Below, piece after piece: positions 19,479-30,300 of a DNA stretch of 64,000 bases; position 1 is the stretch's first letter, and every line of letters starts with the position of its first letter. The position numbers and the translations under genes were made by a program. The notes under the pieces were generated by a model. That model was not told where the DNA came from. It did no database searches and saw only the letters and a list, made by a program, of their open reading frames with translations. This DNA is from Neomesorhizobium sp963726065. GTDB lineage: Bacteria > Pseudomonadota > Alphaproteobacteria > Rhizobiales > Rhizobiaceae. The DNA is taken from NCBI GenBank assembly GCA_963726065.1, contig CAVSAU010000006.1, forward strand, positions 248,001-312,000. Reading direction: 5' to 3'.

Positions 19479-19486
19479 CCGAAGGC

Positions 19487-20009
19487 ATGGTCAAGAGCAA
19501 GCACGTCGATCCCGAAACCCTGCCATACCGCCCATGTGTCGGCGTCATGGTGCTCAATCGCCCGGGCCTGGTATGGGCCGGACATCGCATCGTCGTCGCA
19601 AAAGGCGAGATGGAGGGCGCCGAGCAGCTCTGGCAGATGCCGCAGGGCGGCATCGACAAAGGCGAGGACCCGCTGCCGGCGGCGAAGCGCGAACTCTATG
19701 AGGAGACCGGCATGCGCTCGGTCTCGCTGCTGGCCGAGGCGCCCGACTGGATCAACTACGAGCTGCCGCCGCATCTCGTCGGCGTTGCACTGAAAGGAAA
19801 ATACCGCGGCCAGACGCAGAAATGGTTCGCCTTCCGCTTCGAGGGCGACGAGGACGAGATCGCCATCAACCCGCCGCCCGGCGGTCACGAAGCCGAGTTC
19901 GACCGTTGGGCCTGGAAGCCTATGGCCGAGTTGCCGAGGCTTGATCGTGCCGTTCAAGCGCGGGGTCTATGACCAGGTGGTGGCGACGTTCAGGCATCTT
20001 GCTGGCTGA
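19487..20009 (+). CDS. rppH: RNA pyrophosphohydrolase RppH (frame break near C-terminus)
   Basis: Nudix hydrolase that removes pyrophosphate from mRNA 5' ends and so starts decay. The Nudix box is complete (GGIDKGEDPLPAAKRELYEE then TGM). YRPCVGVMVLNRPGLVWAGHR at the start and GQTQKWFAFRFEG later match RppH. The frame ends early after MAELPRLDRAVQ. Ignoring one extra T in CTTGATC at about 19941 restores LPRLIVPFKRGVYDQVVATFRHLAG and a stop at 20007-20009, the normal ending. It starts 8 bases after the deacetylase stop, so probably the same transcript. Confidence 0.9.
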
Positions 20010-20326
20010 TCGGGCGAACCGTATCTGCGTCGAGGCGCGGCAGCGACCTCCTGATGCCTTGACATCGCCCGTTTGCTCGGCCACCTGATTGGGCCTGATC
20101 CCTTGGAGCGCCGAGCGTCCTTTTGGACGCGCAGGGACGTTCCAGAGCGGAATGCGTGGGTTGAACGGGGCATTCCGCTGTCGCTGTTTGTGTAGCCGCA
20201 TTTGTGCGACGCCAGGTGATTCCACCCGGCTGCAAAATGCTCTAGGACTTTGAAACTATGCATCGTGCTTTCGCAGATCGATTCTGATCTCCGGGCCGAT
20301 GCATTAGCCAGAGAAGGCGCCCGGCG
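20010..20326. other. Intergenic region before ispG
   Basis: About 320 bases with no recognised gene, tRNA or terminator. Presumably holds the ispG promoter. Confidence 0.5.
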
Positions 20327-21577
20327 ATGACCGGATATTATTCCTCTCCCTTCGACCGGCGTCATTCGGTCGGCGTCGATGTCGGCGGCGTGATGGTGGG
20401 TGGCGGCCACCCGGTGGTCGTGCAATCGATGACCAACACCGACACTGCCGATGTCGACCAGACGGTTGCGCAGGTGGCCGCACTCGCCAAGGCGGGTTCG
20501 GAGATCGTGCGCATCACGGTCGACCGCGACGAAAGCGCCGCCGCTGTCGCCGGCATCCGCGAACGGCTCGATCGGCTGGGCATCAACGTGCCGCTAGTCG
20601 GCGATTTCCATTACATCGGTCATCGGCTGCTTGCCGATCATCCGGAATGCGCCGAGGCGCTGGCGAAATACCGCATCAATCCCGGCAATGTCGGCTTCAA
20701 GGAGAAGAAGGACAAGCAGTTCGGCGCCATCGTCGAAATGGCGATCCGTTACAACAAGCCGGTGCGCATCGGCGTCAACTGGGGCTCGCTCGACCAGGAA
20801 CTGCTGACCCGGCTGATGGACGACAACCAGAAAAACGGCTCGCCGCTGACTGCAAACCAGGTAATGCGCGAGGCGATCGTGCAATCGGCGCTACTGTCGG
20901 CCCATGCAGCCGAAGAGATTGGCCTGCCACGCGACAAGATCATCCTGTCGGCCAAGGTAAGCCAGGTGCAGGATCTGATCGCGGTTTACGCGGAACTCGC
21001 CAATCGTTCCGACCACGCCTTGCATCTCGGACTGACAGAAGCCGGCATGGGCTCCAAGGGCATCGTGGCTTCGTCCGCGGCGATGGGCATCCTCCTGCAG
21101 CAGGGCATTGGCGACACAATCCGCGTTTCGCTGACACCGGAACCGAATGGCGACCGCACCCGCGAAGTGCAGGTGGCGCAGGAACTGTTGCAGACGATGG
21201 GTTTCCGGCAGTTCATACCGATCGTGGCTGCATGCCCGGGCTGCGGGCGCACCACGTCGACCGTCTTCCAGGAACTTGCCCAGAACATCCAGAGCGATAT
21301 CCGCAAGAACATGCCGATCTGGCGCGAGCAATATCCCGGCGTCGAGGAATTGAAGGTCGCGGTGATGGGCTGCATCGTCAACGGCCCTGGCGAATCGAAA
21401 CATGCCGATATCGGCATTTCGCTGCCCGGGACGGGCGAGACGCCGACGGCGCCCGTTTTCATAGACGGCAAGAAGGCGGCGACCCTGCGCGGCCCGGACA
21501 TCGCCGAAGAATTCCAGAAGATGGTCGCCACCTACATCGAGACGCGCTACGGCCGGGGCAAACAGGCGGCGGAGTAG
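20327..21577 (+). CDS. ispG: 4-hydroxy-3-methylbut-2-en-1-yl diphosphate synthase IspG
   Basis: Iron-sulfur enzyme of the MEP isoprenoid pathway that converts MEcPP to HMBPP. The 416-aa protein has the N-terminal TIM-barrel signature (VVQSMTNTDTADVDQTVAQV, VPLVGDFHY, YRINPGNVGFKEKKD). The C-terminal 4Fe-4S domain has the three cysteine ligands in ACPGCGRT and VMGCIVNGPGESKHADIG. Length and motifs are complete. It is followed after 4 bases by the lytic transglycosylase; ispA lies 3.5 kb away, so two isoprenoid genes are near but not in one operon. Confidence 0.97.
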   Translation: MTGYYSSPFDRRHSVGVDVGGVMVGGGHPVVVQSMTNTDTADVDQTVAQVAALAKAGSEIVRITVDRDESAAAVAGIRERLDRLGINVPLVGDFHYIGHRLLADHPECAEALAKYRINPGNVGFKEKKDKQFGAIVEMAIRYNKPVRIGVNWGSLDQELLTRLMDDNQKNGSPLTANQVMREAIVQSALLSAHAAEEIGLPRDKIILSAKVSQVQDLIAVYAELANRSDHALHLGLTEAGMGSKGIVASSAAMGILLQQGIGDTIRVSLTPEPNGDRTREVQVAQELLQTMGFRQFIPIVAACPGCGRTTSTVFQELAQNIQSDIRKNMPIWREQYPGVEELKVAVMGCIVNGPGESKHADIGISLPGTGETPTAPVFIDGKKAATLRGPDIAEEFQKMVATYIETRYGRGKQAAE

Positions 21578-21581
21578 TGTT

Positions 21582-22437
21582 TTGCGCGCCGCCGCGAGCC
21601 TCGCCACTGCGCTGGTCGCCGGCTTGGGATGCGGCGACTCGTTCGCCGATCCACCGGGCAGAGGCGACAGGCCGGTCACCATCGGCCGCATCTGCCATCT
21701 TATCGAGACACAGGCCGACCTGCATCAGCTGCCGCGCGACTTCTTCGCCCGGCTGATCTGGAAGGAAAGCCGCTTCAACCCCAATGCCGAAAGCCCGGTG
21801 GGAGCCGAGGGCATCGCGCAATTCATGCCGGGAACTGCCAGGATGCGCGGCCTTGCCAACTCGTTTGACGTGGAGCAGGCGCTGCCCGCCTCGGCCAAAT
21901 ATCTCGGCGAACTGAAACGTGGGTTCGGCAATCTTGGATTGGCCGCAGCCGCCTACAACGCGGGCGAGAACAGGGTGACGCGCTGGCTGTCGTCGGGCGG
22001 GTTCCTGCCGCTTGGAGACGGAGGACTATGTGCTCGACATCATGGGCGAGCCCGCCGACAATTTCTCCACCGCCGGCTACCAGGGGACCATTCACCCGCT
22101 CGACCCGAAACTCGACTTCCGCAAGGCTTGCCGCAACCTGCCTGTCATCATGTCGGCGACCATTCCGATGGCTAGCATCAACGTCAAGCCGTGGGGCATC
22201 CAGGTGGCCGGAAATTTCCGCCGCGCCGCCGCAGTCCGGCAATGGCAACGGGCGAAAGGCAGATTCCCGGCGCTACTGTCGAGCTATGAGCCGGTGGTGA
22301 GCAGGATGCGCACGCCGCTCGGCCGGCGCGGCGTCTATGCGGTGCGGATCGGCGCCGATTCACGCAAGGAGGCGGATGACATCTGCCGGAAACTGCGCGG
22401 CGCCGGCGGCGCCTGCATCGTGCTTCGCAACCGATAG
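21582..22437 (+). CDS. Lytic transglycosylase, SLT family (one frame break)
   Basis: Periplasmic muramidase-like enzyme that cleaves peptidoglycan with formation of anhydro-muropeptides. After a hydrophobic leader come the SLT motifs: FARLIWKESRFNPNAESPVG with the catalytic Glu, EGIAQFMPGTA, and AAAAYNAGENRVTRWL. An extra T near 22014 (CCGCTTGGAG for CCGCTGGAG) breaks the frame; without it GFLPLETEDYVLDIMG is restored and the protein runs to 22437. The last 45 residues (RGVYAVRIGADSRKEADDIC) look like a SPOR-type tail. The start codon is TTG at 21582, 4 bases after ispG. Confidence 0.85.
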
Positions 22438-22544
22438 ATTTTGCAGCCGGGCGGGGATCACCCCCGCTGCAACAGATAGGGCAGCATTCAGGTGAATTAA
22501 CACCCTATCTGTTTGTTACGCATCGGTTTCTTTGCGAAAGTCCG

Positions 22545-24890
<2,346 letters not shown>

Positions 24891-25096
24891 GCGAACCCCC
24901 GAACACCCAGAACCAAGCCTTTCGGCAAAGCTCTTGCCAGCGTTTTGCGAGCGGGATTACGCCCTATTTACATTAAGAAACGGTGTGCGGCGCGGCAGCG
25001 GCCCGCAAGGCAGCAACCCAGGCGCGAAACAGGCTGGCAAAATTTGCTTACGGCACGTCTCGTGAAAAGGATTCACGCGACTTCGGCAGACGTGCG

Positions 25097-26023
25097 TCAG
25101 TTGCGGCGCTCGGCGATGAACAGGGCGGCTGCTTTCAGCAAGTCCGCGCGCTCGCCGAACGGTTCGAGCAGTGATTGCGCCTGTTCGACAAGGCCGACCA
25201 GCTGCTGACGCGCCCAGTTGCCACCATGCAGCGCCGCAAGCGTCGCCTTGCCTGCCGCAGCGTCCTTGCCGGTTGCTTTACCCAGGGTCTCGGCGTTCGA
25301 GGTGAGATCGAGCAGGTCGTCGGCCAGCTGAAAGGCGAGGCCGATGGCCGAACCGAATTCGGCAAGCCTTTCGCGCTCTGCGGGGGTCGCATCAGCGATG
25401 ATCGCGCCGGCTTCGCATGCAAAGCGTATCAGCGCGCCGGTCTTCATCGCCTGCAGCGTGATGATGCCAGCCTCGCCTGGTTTCTTTCGTTCGGCCTCGA
25501 GGTCGAGCGCTTGGCCGCCCGCCATGCCTCCCAAGCCTGCCGCTCGGGCAAGGCCCAGCACCAGTTCGGCTCTCGCCGATGCCGGAAGTGGGGTCGCAGG
25601 ATCGGCGATGACGTCGAAGGCAAAGGTAAGCAGGCTGTCGCCGGCGAGGATTGCAGTCGCCTCATCGAATGCCCGGTGTACGGTCGGCTCGCCGCGCCGC
25701 AGGTCGTCATCGTCCATCGACGGCAGGTCGTCGTGGATGAGCGAGTAGCAATGGACGCATTCGAGCGCGGCCGCCACACGCAAGGCAGCCTCTCCATCGG
25801 CGCTGAAAAGTGCTGCCGTTTCCATCACGAGAAAAGGTCGAAGCCGCTTGCCGCCGTTCAGCACCCCATATCGCATGGCGGCGAGCAGGCGCTCGGGCCT
25901 GGCTATTTCGCCGGGCAGGATCCGGTCGCCAAGCAGGTCGCGCAGCGACGCCTCGGCAGCGACGGCGCGCCTTGCGAGGACTGTTTCGAAGGGCAGATCA
26001 ACGGTTTTATCCATGAGCGGCAC
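25097..26023 (-). CDS. ispA: Polyprenyl synthetase, farnesyl diphosphate synthase type
   Basis: Makes farnesyl (or geranylgeranyl) diphosphate from IPP and DMAPP for quinones, undecaprenyl phosphate and hopanoids. The 308-aa protein has the first Asp-rich motif in IHDDLPSMDDDDLRRGEP (about 97-112) and the second in FQLADDLLDLTS (about 232-243), with GGKRLRP near residue 57 and GKATGKDAAAGKATL near the end. Two bulky residues before the first motif (CYSLI) suit a short-chain product. Which short-chain product is made cannot be decided from motifs alone. Confidence 0.92.
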   Translation of the reverse strand: MPLMDKTVDLPFETVLARRAVAAEASLRDLLGDRILPGEIARPERLLAAMRYGVLNGGKRLRPFLVMETAALFSADGEAALRVAAALECVHCYSLIHDDLPSMDDDDLRRGEPTVHRAFDEATAILAGDSLLTFAFDVIADPATPLPASARAELVLGLARAAGLGGMAGGQALDLEAERKKPGEAGIITLQAMKTGALIRFACEAGAIIADATPAERERLAEFGSAIGLAFQLADDLLDLTSNAETLGKATGKDAAAGKATLAALHGGNWARQQLVGLVEQAQSLLEPFGERADLLKAAALFIAERRN

Positions 26024-26163
26024 GGTTTAAGCCAAAAGCACTGGCGGTCAAGCGGCTGCCCGGCATTGCGCTCGAAGCATCGCCCCGGTATGCGAAAGGG
26101 ATGAACTCGGGGACATCGGGCTTGACCGGGCCAACAGTTGATCCAGAACCGGAAGGGCTGGGC

Positions 26164-26889
26164 ATGCCGGCGAAACGGAAGGGATCGTCGCGCAGGGCGC
26201 GGTTGGGCGTCGGTTTACGCGGCGGGATGGGGCGCGGCTTGCTGGCGCTCATCGCCTTGGGGATGCTGCCCCTGGTGCTTACGATCCTCTACCTGCCTCC
26301 GTTCGTGCATCCGATCTCGACGCTGATGCTGAAGGATCTGGTCACCTTCCAGGGCTATGACCGGCAGTGGGTTTCGATCGACGACATCTCGCCGGTGCTG
26401 GTCCACTCCGTCATCATGTCCGAGGATGGGCAATTCTGCGGGCATCGCGGCATCGACTGGGGCGAACTCAATTCGGTGATCGACGACGCGATGGCCGGCG
26501 AGGCAACCCGCGGCGCTTCCACGATCACCATGCAGACTGTAAAAAATCTCTATCTCTGGCAACGCCCGCTGGGTACGGTGCGCAAGATCGTAGAGTTGCC
26601 CCTCGCGGTCTATTTCGACCTGGTGATGTCAAAGCGGCGCATCATGGAAATCTACCTGAACGTAGCCGAATGGGGGCCTGGCATCTACGGCGTCGAAGCC
26701 GCGGCGCAGTATCACTTCAAACGTCCTTCCAGGGAGCTTTCGCGCCGGCAGGCAGCATTGCTGGCGGTCAGCCTCCCCAATCCCATCGCACGCAATCCGG
26801 CCAAGCCGGGCCCCGGCCTCCGGCGGCTCGCCTCGGTCATCGAGAGACGGGCGGCGCGCGCCGGCGCCTATGTCGGCTGTGTCGATTGA
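26164..26889 (+). CDS. mtgA: Monofunctional biosynthetic peptidoglycan transglycosylase
   Basis: GT51 enzyme that polymerises lipid II into glycan strands, anchored by one N-terminal membrane helix (LLALIALGMLPLVLTILYL). Motifs are present in order: VIMSEDGQFCGHRGIDW with the catalytic Glu, GASTITMQTVKNLYLW, RKIVELPLAVYFDLVMSKRR, IMEIYLNVAEWGPGIYGVEA. An in-frame ATG at 26101 would add 21 residues; ATG 26164 is preferred because GGAAGG lies about 10 bases ahead. In rhizobia mtgA usually directly precedes rpmF; here a membrane hydrolase gene sits between them. Confidence 0.93.
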   Translation: MPAKRKGSSRRARLGVGLRGGMGRGLLALIALGMLPLVLTILYLPPFVHPISTLMLKDLVTFQGYDRQWVSIDDISPVLVHSVIMSEDGQFCGHRGIDWGELNSVIDDAMAGEATRGASTITMQTVKNLYLWQRPLGTVRKIVELPLAVYFDLVMSKRRIMEIYLNVAEWGPGIYGVEAAAQYHFKRPSRELSRRQAALLAVSLPNPIARNPAKPGPGLRRLASVIERRAARAGAYVGCVD

Positions 26890-26924
26890 GGCTAACCCTA
26901 CTCCCGGAATCCAGGAGGCCTGTC

Positions 26925-28577
26925 ATGGTGATTAAACGTTGGGCGTTGCGTCTGTGGCAGTCGTTTTCGACTACGGGCCTGCTCGTCGGCGCCCTCTTCT
27001 TCGCCGCGTCGCTGACCCCGACCTTGCTGCCGCGCGCTTACCCCCTGCAGGGTGCGCTGTCGGGATGTTCGTTCGCCGCTGGCTATGGGGTCGGCGTTTT
27101 CGCGCTGTGGTTATGGGACTATCTGGAACTGCCCAAACCCGCACGCCGGAAGGCGCGCGTCATCAAGCTGATTGCAACCGTCGTCTGCGCCGCAGTCGTC
27201 GTCACCTTCTTGTGGCAGGCATCGGAATGGCAGAATTCCATTCGCGCCGTTATGAACATCGAGCCCGTCGACAGCGCCAACCCGTTCCGGGTCGGCTTGG
27301 TCGCCCTGCTGGTTTTTGTCCTACTCATCGCTCTAGCGCGCCTGTTCGAGTTGAGCTTTCGCTACTCGTCCGGGCCGCTGCGGCGCTACGTTCCCCGGCG
27401 CGTCTCCAATGTCATCGGCGTCATCGTGTCGGTCGCGCTGTTCTGGACAGTGGCCAACGGGGTGCTTTTCAAATCTGCCCTGCACGCCGCAGACACCTCG
27501 TTTCGCAAATTCGACGAACTGATCGAGGCCAGCACCGAAAAGCCGACAGACCCAAACAAGACCGGAAGTGCGGCGTCGCTGCTCGATTGGGAAGAGCTTG
27601 GAAGGGCTGGGCGCGAGTTCATCGCGACAGGGCCGTCGAAAGCCGATATCAGCGCTTTTCGCATGCAAGACGCGATGGCGCCTATCCGCGTCTATGTCGG
27701 ATTGCGCAATGGCGAAACTGCCGCCGAACGCGCAAAACTTGCCTTGGAAGAGCTGAAGCGCGTCGGCGCCTTCGACCGCTCCGTGCTCCTGGTCATCATG
27801 CCGACAGGCACCGGCTGGATCGATCCGGAAGCAATGGACACGGTCGAATACCTGCATGGCGGCGACATTGCGAGCGTCGCCATCCAGTATTCCTATTTGA
27901 CCAGTTGGCTCTCACTGCTGGTCGAGCCCGACTATGGCGCTGAAGCGGCGCGCGCCCTTTTCTCGGAAGTCTATTCCTACTGGACGACGCTGCCGAAGGA
28001 GACACGGCCCCGGTTCTACCTGCACGGGCTCAGCCTCGGAGCGCTGAGTTCCCAGCTTTCGACCGAACTCTACGATATCATCGGCGACCCGTTTCAGGGG
28101 GCTCTATGGAGCGGCCCTCCCTTCCAAAGCCAAGACTGGCGGCGTTTCACAGATGGCCGCAATCCGGGTTCCCCGGCCTGGCTACCGCGCTTCCGCGACG
28201 GCTCCTTCGTCCGCTTCACGCATCAGGAAGACGCGCTTGATTTACCCGGCGCCCAATGGGGACCGATGCGGATCGTCTATCTCCAGTACGCGAGCGACCC
28301 GGTTACCTTCTTCGAGCCCGAATCCTTCTACCGCAAGCCGGCCTGGATGAACGAACCGCGCGGTCCCGACGTGTCGGGGGAGTTGCGATGGTATCCGGTG
28401 GTGACGATGTTGCAACTGGGGCTCGACATGGCGATGGCGACCACCACGCCGATGGGGTATGGCCATGTCTACGCGCCGGAGCACTATATCGACGCCTGGA
28501 TCGAGGTGACGGACGTCAAGGGCTGGAGCGAAGCCGATGTCGGGCGCCTGAAGGACTTTTTCATCAGCCGGCGATAG
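26925..28577 (+). CDS. Membrane-anchored alpha/beta-hydrolase family protein
   Basis: A 550-aa protein with four hydrophobic segments in the first 200 residues (for example FSTTGLLVGALFFAASLTPT, KLIATVVCAAVVVTFLW, VGLVALLVFVLLIALARL). The C-terminal half is a predicted alpha/beta-hydrolase (Abhydrolase_9 type). The nucleophile elbow is probably HGLSLGALSSQ; VLLVIMPTGTGWIDPEAMDT and IASVAIQYSYLTSWLSLL match the family core. Start ATG 26925 has AGGAGG at good spacing, and a much longer open frame upstream overlaps mtgA and is a shadow. The substrate is unknown; mycobacterial and actinobacterial relatives suggest lipid or ester hydrolysis. Confidence 0.85.
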   Translation: MVIKRWALRLWQSFSTTGLLVGALFFAASLTPTLLPRAYPLQGALSGCSFAAGYGVGVFALWLWDYLELPKPARRKARVIKLIATVVCAAVVVTFLWQASEWQNSIRAVMNIEPVDSANPFRVGLVALLVFVLLIALARLFELSFRYSSGPLRRYVPRRVSNVIGVIVSVALFWTVANGVLFKSALHAADTSFRKFDELIEASTEKPTDPNKTGSAASLLDWEELGRAGREFIATGPSKADISAFRMQDAMAPIRVYVGLRNGETAAERAKLALEELKRVGAFDRSVLLVIMPTGTGWIDPEAMDTVEYLHGGDIASVAIQYSYLTSWLSLLVEPDYGAEAARALFSEVYSYWTTLPKETRPRFYLHGLSLGALSSQLSTELYDIIGDPFQGALWSGPPFQSQDWRRFTDGRNPGSPAWLPRFRDGSFVRFTHQEDALDLPGAQWGPMRIVYLQYASDPVTFFEPESFYRKPAWMNEPRGPDVSGELRWYPVVTMLQLGLDMAMATTTPMGYGHVYAPEHYIDAWIEVTDVKGWSEADVGRLKDFFISRR

Positions 28578-28734
28578 GCATTTTCGTCGGCCTGCGGCAA
28601 AAAATATCGGCTCCAGTGCTGGTCAAAGCAATGCCAGTTGTGTATAGGCACGCCGACTTTCAGGATTCCGGCCCGCACATATGGCCCTTTCGCGAGGGAC
28701 TATGGGGCTTTTGACCGATGAGTGAGTAGATCCA

Positions 28735-28914
28735 ATGGCTGTTCCTAAACGAAAAACTTCGCCGTCGAAGCGCGGCATGCGCCGTTCGGCCGATGCGCTG
28801 AAGGCCCCGACCTATGTCGAGGACAAGAACTCCGGCGAACTTCGCCGTCCGCACCACGTTGACCTGAAGACCGGCATGTATCGCGGTCGCCAGGTTCTGG
28901 AACCGAAGGGCTGA
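28735..28914 (+). CDS. rpmF: 50S ribosomal protein L32
   Basis: A 59-aa ribosomal protein. The sequence MAVPKRKTSPSKRGMRRSAD followed by ALKAPTYVEDKNSGELRRPH and HVDLKTGMYRGRQVL is the alphaproteobacterial L32 without the zinc-ribbon cysteines. ATG 28735 to TGA 28912-28914. It is followed 32 bases later by a strong intrinsic terminator. Confidence 0.97.
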   Translation: MAVPKRKTSPSKRGMRRSADALKAPTYVEDKNSGELRRPHHVDLKTGMYRGRQVLEPKG

Positions 28915-28945
28915 ATTTCCAGCCTCGTTCCGATCGAGTTGAAAG

Positions 28946-28970
28946 AGACCGGCCTCGTGCCGGTCTTTTT
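28946..28970 (+). terminator. Rho-independent terminator after rpmF
   Basis: Stem AGACCGG / CCGGTCT with a seven-base loop and a TTTTT tail. Confidence 0.9.
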
Positions 28971-29054
28971 CATTTGGAGAATGACTGGCTGAAAAGCCTT
29001 GACGCCGGTCAAACCCACGGGCTTCTAAAAAACGAGCCCAATGGAGAAGTCCCA

Positions 29055-29462
29055 ATGCTGGGTGGCATCCCGCTGCTGATCGTGCCCTTCATCCTCTACA
29101 ATCTCGGCCTTGCCGGATCGTTCGGACAGGCTGCTGGCGGCGATATCTGGGCAAGCAACATATTCTCGCTGACGATGATGTCCGGTGGCGTCTTCTCGCT
29201 GACCGTCGGCGATTTGCTGATCGTGGTGGCGCTGCTGCTTTTGTTCGTAGAGATCCTAAAATCGACACGCACCTCGAACGCCTCGATCGTAGACCATTTG
29301 CTGTCGACCTTCGTGTTCGTCGCCTTCCTCGTCGAGTTCCTATTGGTTACGGCGGCCGCGCATTCGGTGTTCTTCACGCTCATGGTGATCGCACTGGTCG
29401 ACGTACTGGCCGGCTTCTCCGTATCGCTGCGCTCGGCCGGCCGCGATCTCAATATGGAATAG
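29055..29462 (+). CDS. Small integral membrane protein of unknown function
   Basis: I do not recognise a named family. From ATG 29055 (GGAG ten bases ahead) the protein has 135 aa and four predicted membrane helices: LGGIPLLIVPFILYNLGL, IFSLTMMSGGVFSLTVGDLLIVVAL cut into two by SGG, LLSTFVFVAFLVEFLLV and FFTLMVIALVDVLAGFSV. Loops are short and the C-terminus (RSAGRDLNME) is polar. An in-frame upstream ATG at 28974 overlaps the rpmF terminator and is unlikely. Third-base GC bias looks coding. It follows rpmF but beyond its terminator. Confidence 0.75.
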   Translation: MLGGIPLLIVPFILYNLGLAGSFGQAAGGDIWASNIFSLTMMSGGVFSLTVGDLLIVVALLLLFVEILKSTRTSNASIVDHLLSTFVFVAFLVEFLLVTAAAHSVFFTLMVIALVDVLAGFSVSLRSAGRDLNME

Positions 29463-29978
29463 TTACAGGCGCCGGTCCTGCGACGCCTTTTCCTGCTTTC
29501 ATGACGGCGAGCCACCGCTTCGCCGCACCTTGCCGCGAGCATTCCGTGCGACCCCTCAAGCCGCACCGATCGTAGGCTCCCACCCGACATCTCCAGCGCG
29601 TCGCGCCGAATGGGATTCGGCGGCCACGCTGCAGCTTGTTGTTTGTGCATGTCGTTTCTCCCGAAGCCGAGGACACTTTCGGGCGACATGCATTAAGTCC
29701 GCAATCAATCCCGCTTGCCGATCGTTTTTCCGCACGTCATCGCGTGCGAGAAACCCGTTTGCCGATCTCCATTAGGGAGAGGGCGTATTGTACCGTCCGA
29801 AGTGATGACCCGGTTAGCCAGGCGGCTGTGTCGTGTTTGCCGATTGATTTGGTTAGCTTTTAGCCAACGTGCCTCAAGTGCAATTGTCCTTACAACGAAC
29901 AGCCACGGCCATCCGAAGCTCAAAACTCCAGACGTTCCACAGAGAAGCGGCAAGGCGGCGGGCTGAACGAGGATCTTC
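29463..29978. other. Intergenic region
   Basis: About 515 bases. Short open frames on both strands lack recognisable protein features or ribosome-binding sites. Nothing else identified. Confidence 0.5.
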
Positions 29979-30227
29979 GTGAATTGTTCGTTTGCGATGC
30001 CGGTCATTGTCGCCAAGGGTTACTGCCTTCTGATGGTCGCAGATGCAGAGGCGGCCGCCGCGTTCCTATCCGATCGCTGGCCGAGATATGGCCCCAGGCA
30101 TGCGGAGGCGGCGAAACGGGTGAGGATGGCGATCGATGGCGACGCCACTCCACTCGAGGCCATGCAGGCCTTCGTGGCCGCGGGACGCGAAGCAGAAATT
30201 CTCGTCGAAGGCTACGTGCTGAGTTGA
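29979..30227 (+). CDS. DUF982 domain protein
   Basis: An 82-aa protein matching the rhizobial DUF982 pattern: a short beta-rich start (MPVIVAKGYCLLMVADAEAAAAFLSDRW), then WPRYGPRHAEAAKRVRMAI and a closing helix AMQAFVAAGREAEILVEG. DUF982 genes are abundant, small and of unknown function in rhizobia. The start is GTG with GAGGATC ahead. It sits alone just before the UDP-GlcNAc 2-epimerase gene. Confidence 0.72.
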   Translation: MNCSFAMPVIVAKGYCLLMVADAEAAAAFLSDRWPRYGPRHAEAAKRVRMAIDGDATPLEAMQAFVAAGREAEILVEGYVLS

Positions 30228-30300
30228 CCGCGCTCCCGATGCGCCAGCGATGCCCTGGCCCGCTCCCGACAATCACAGCTTCTGGTTCAGGTGATCGGTG

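Noticed and set aside
20647..21756. 369-aa plus-strand frame overlapping ispG
   Set aside because: Arg-rich out-of-frame reading of ispG; the complete ispG frame explains the region.
26367..26924. N-terminal 186-codon extension of the membrane hydrolase frame
   Set aside because: It lies wholly within mtgA in another frame and a strong ribosome-binding site precedes ATG 26925.
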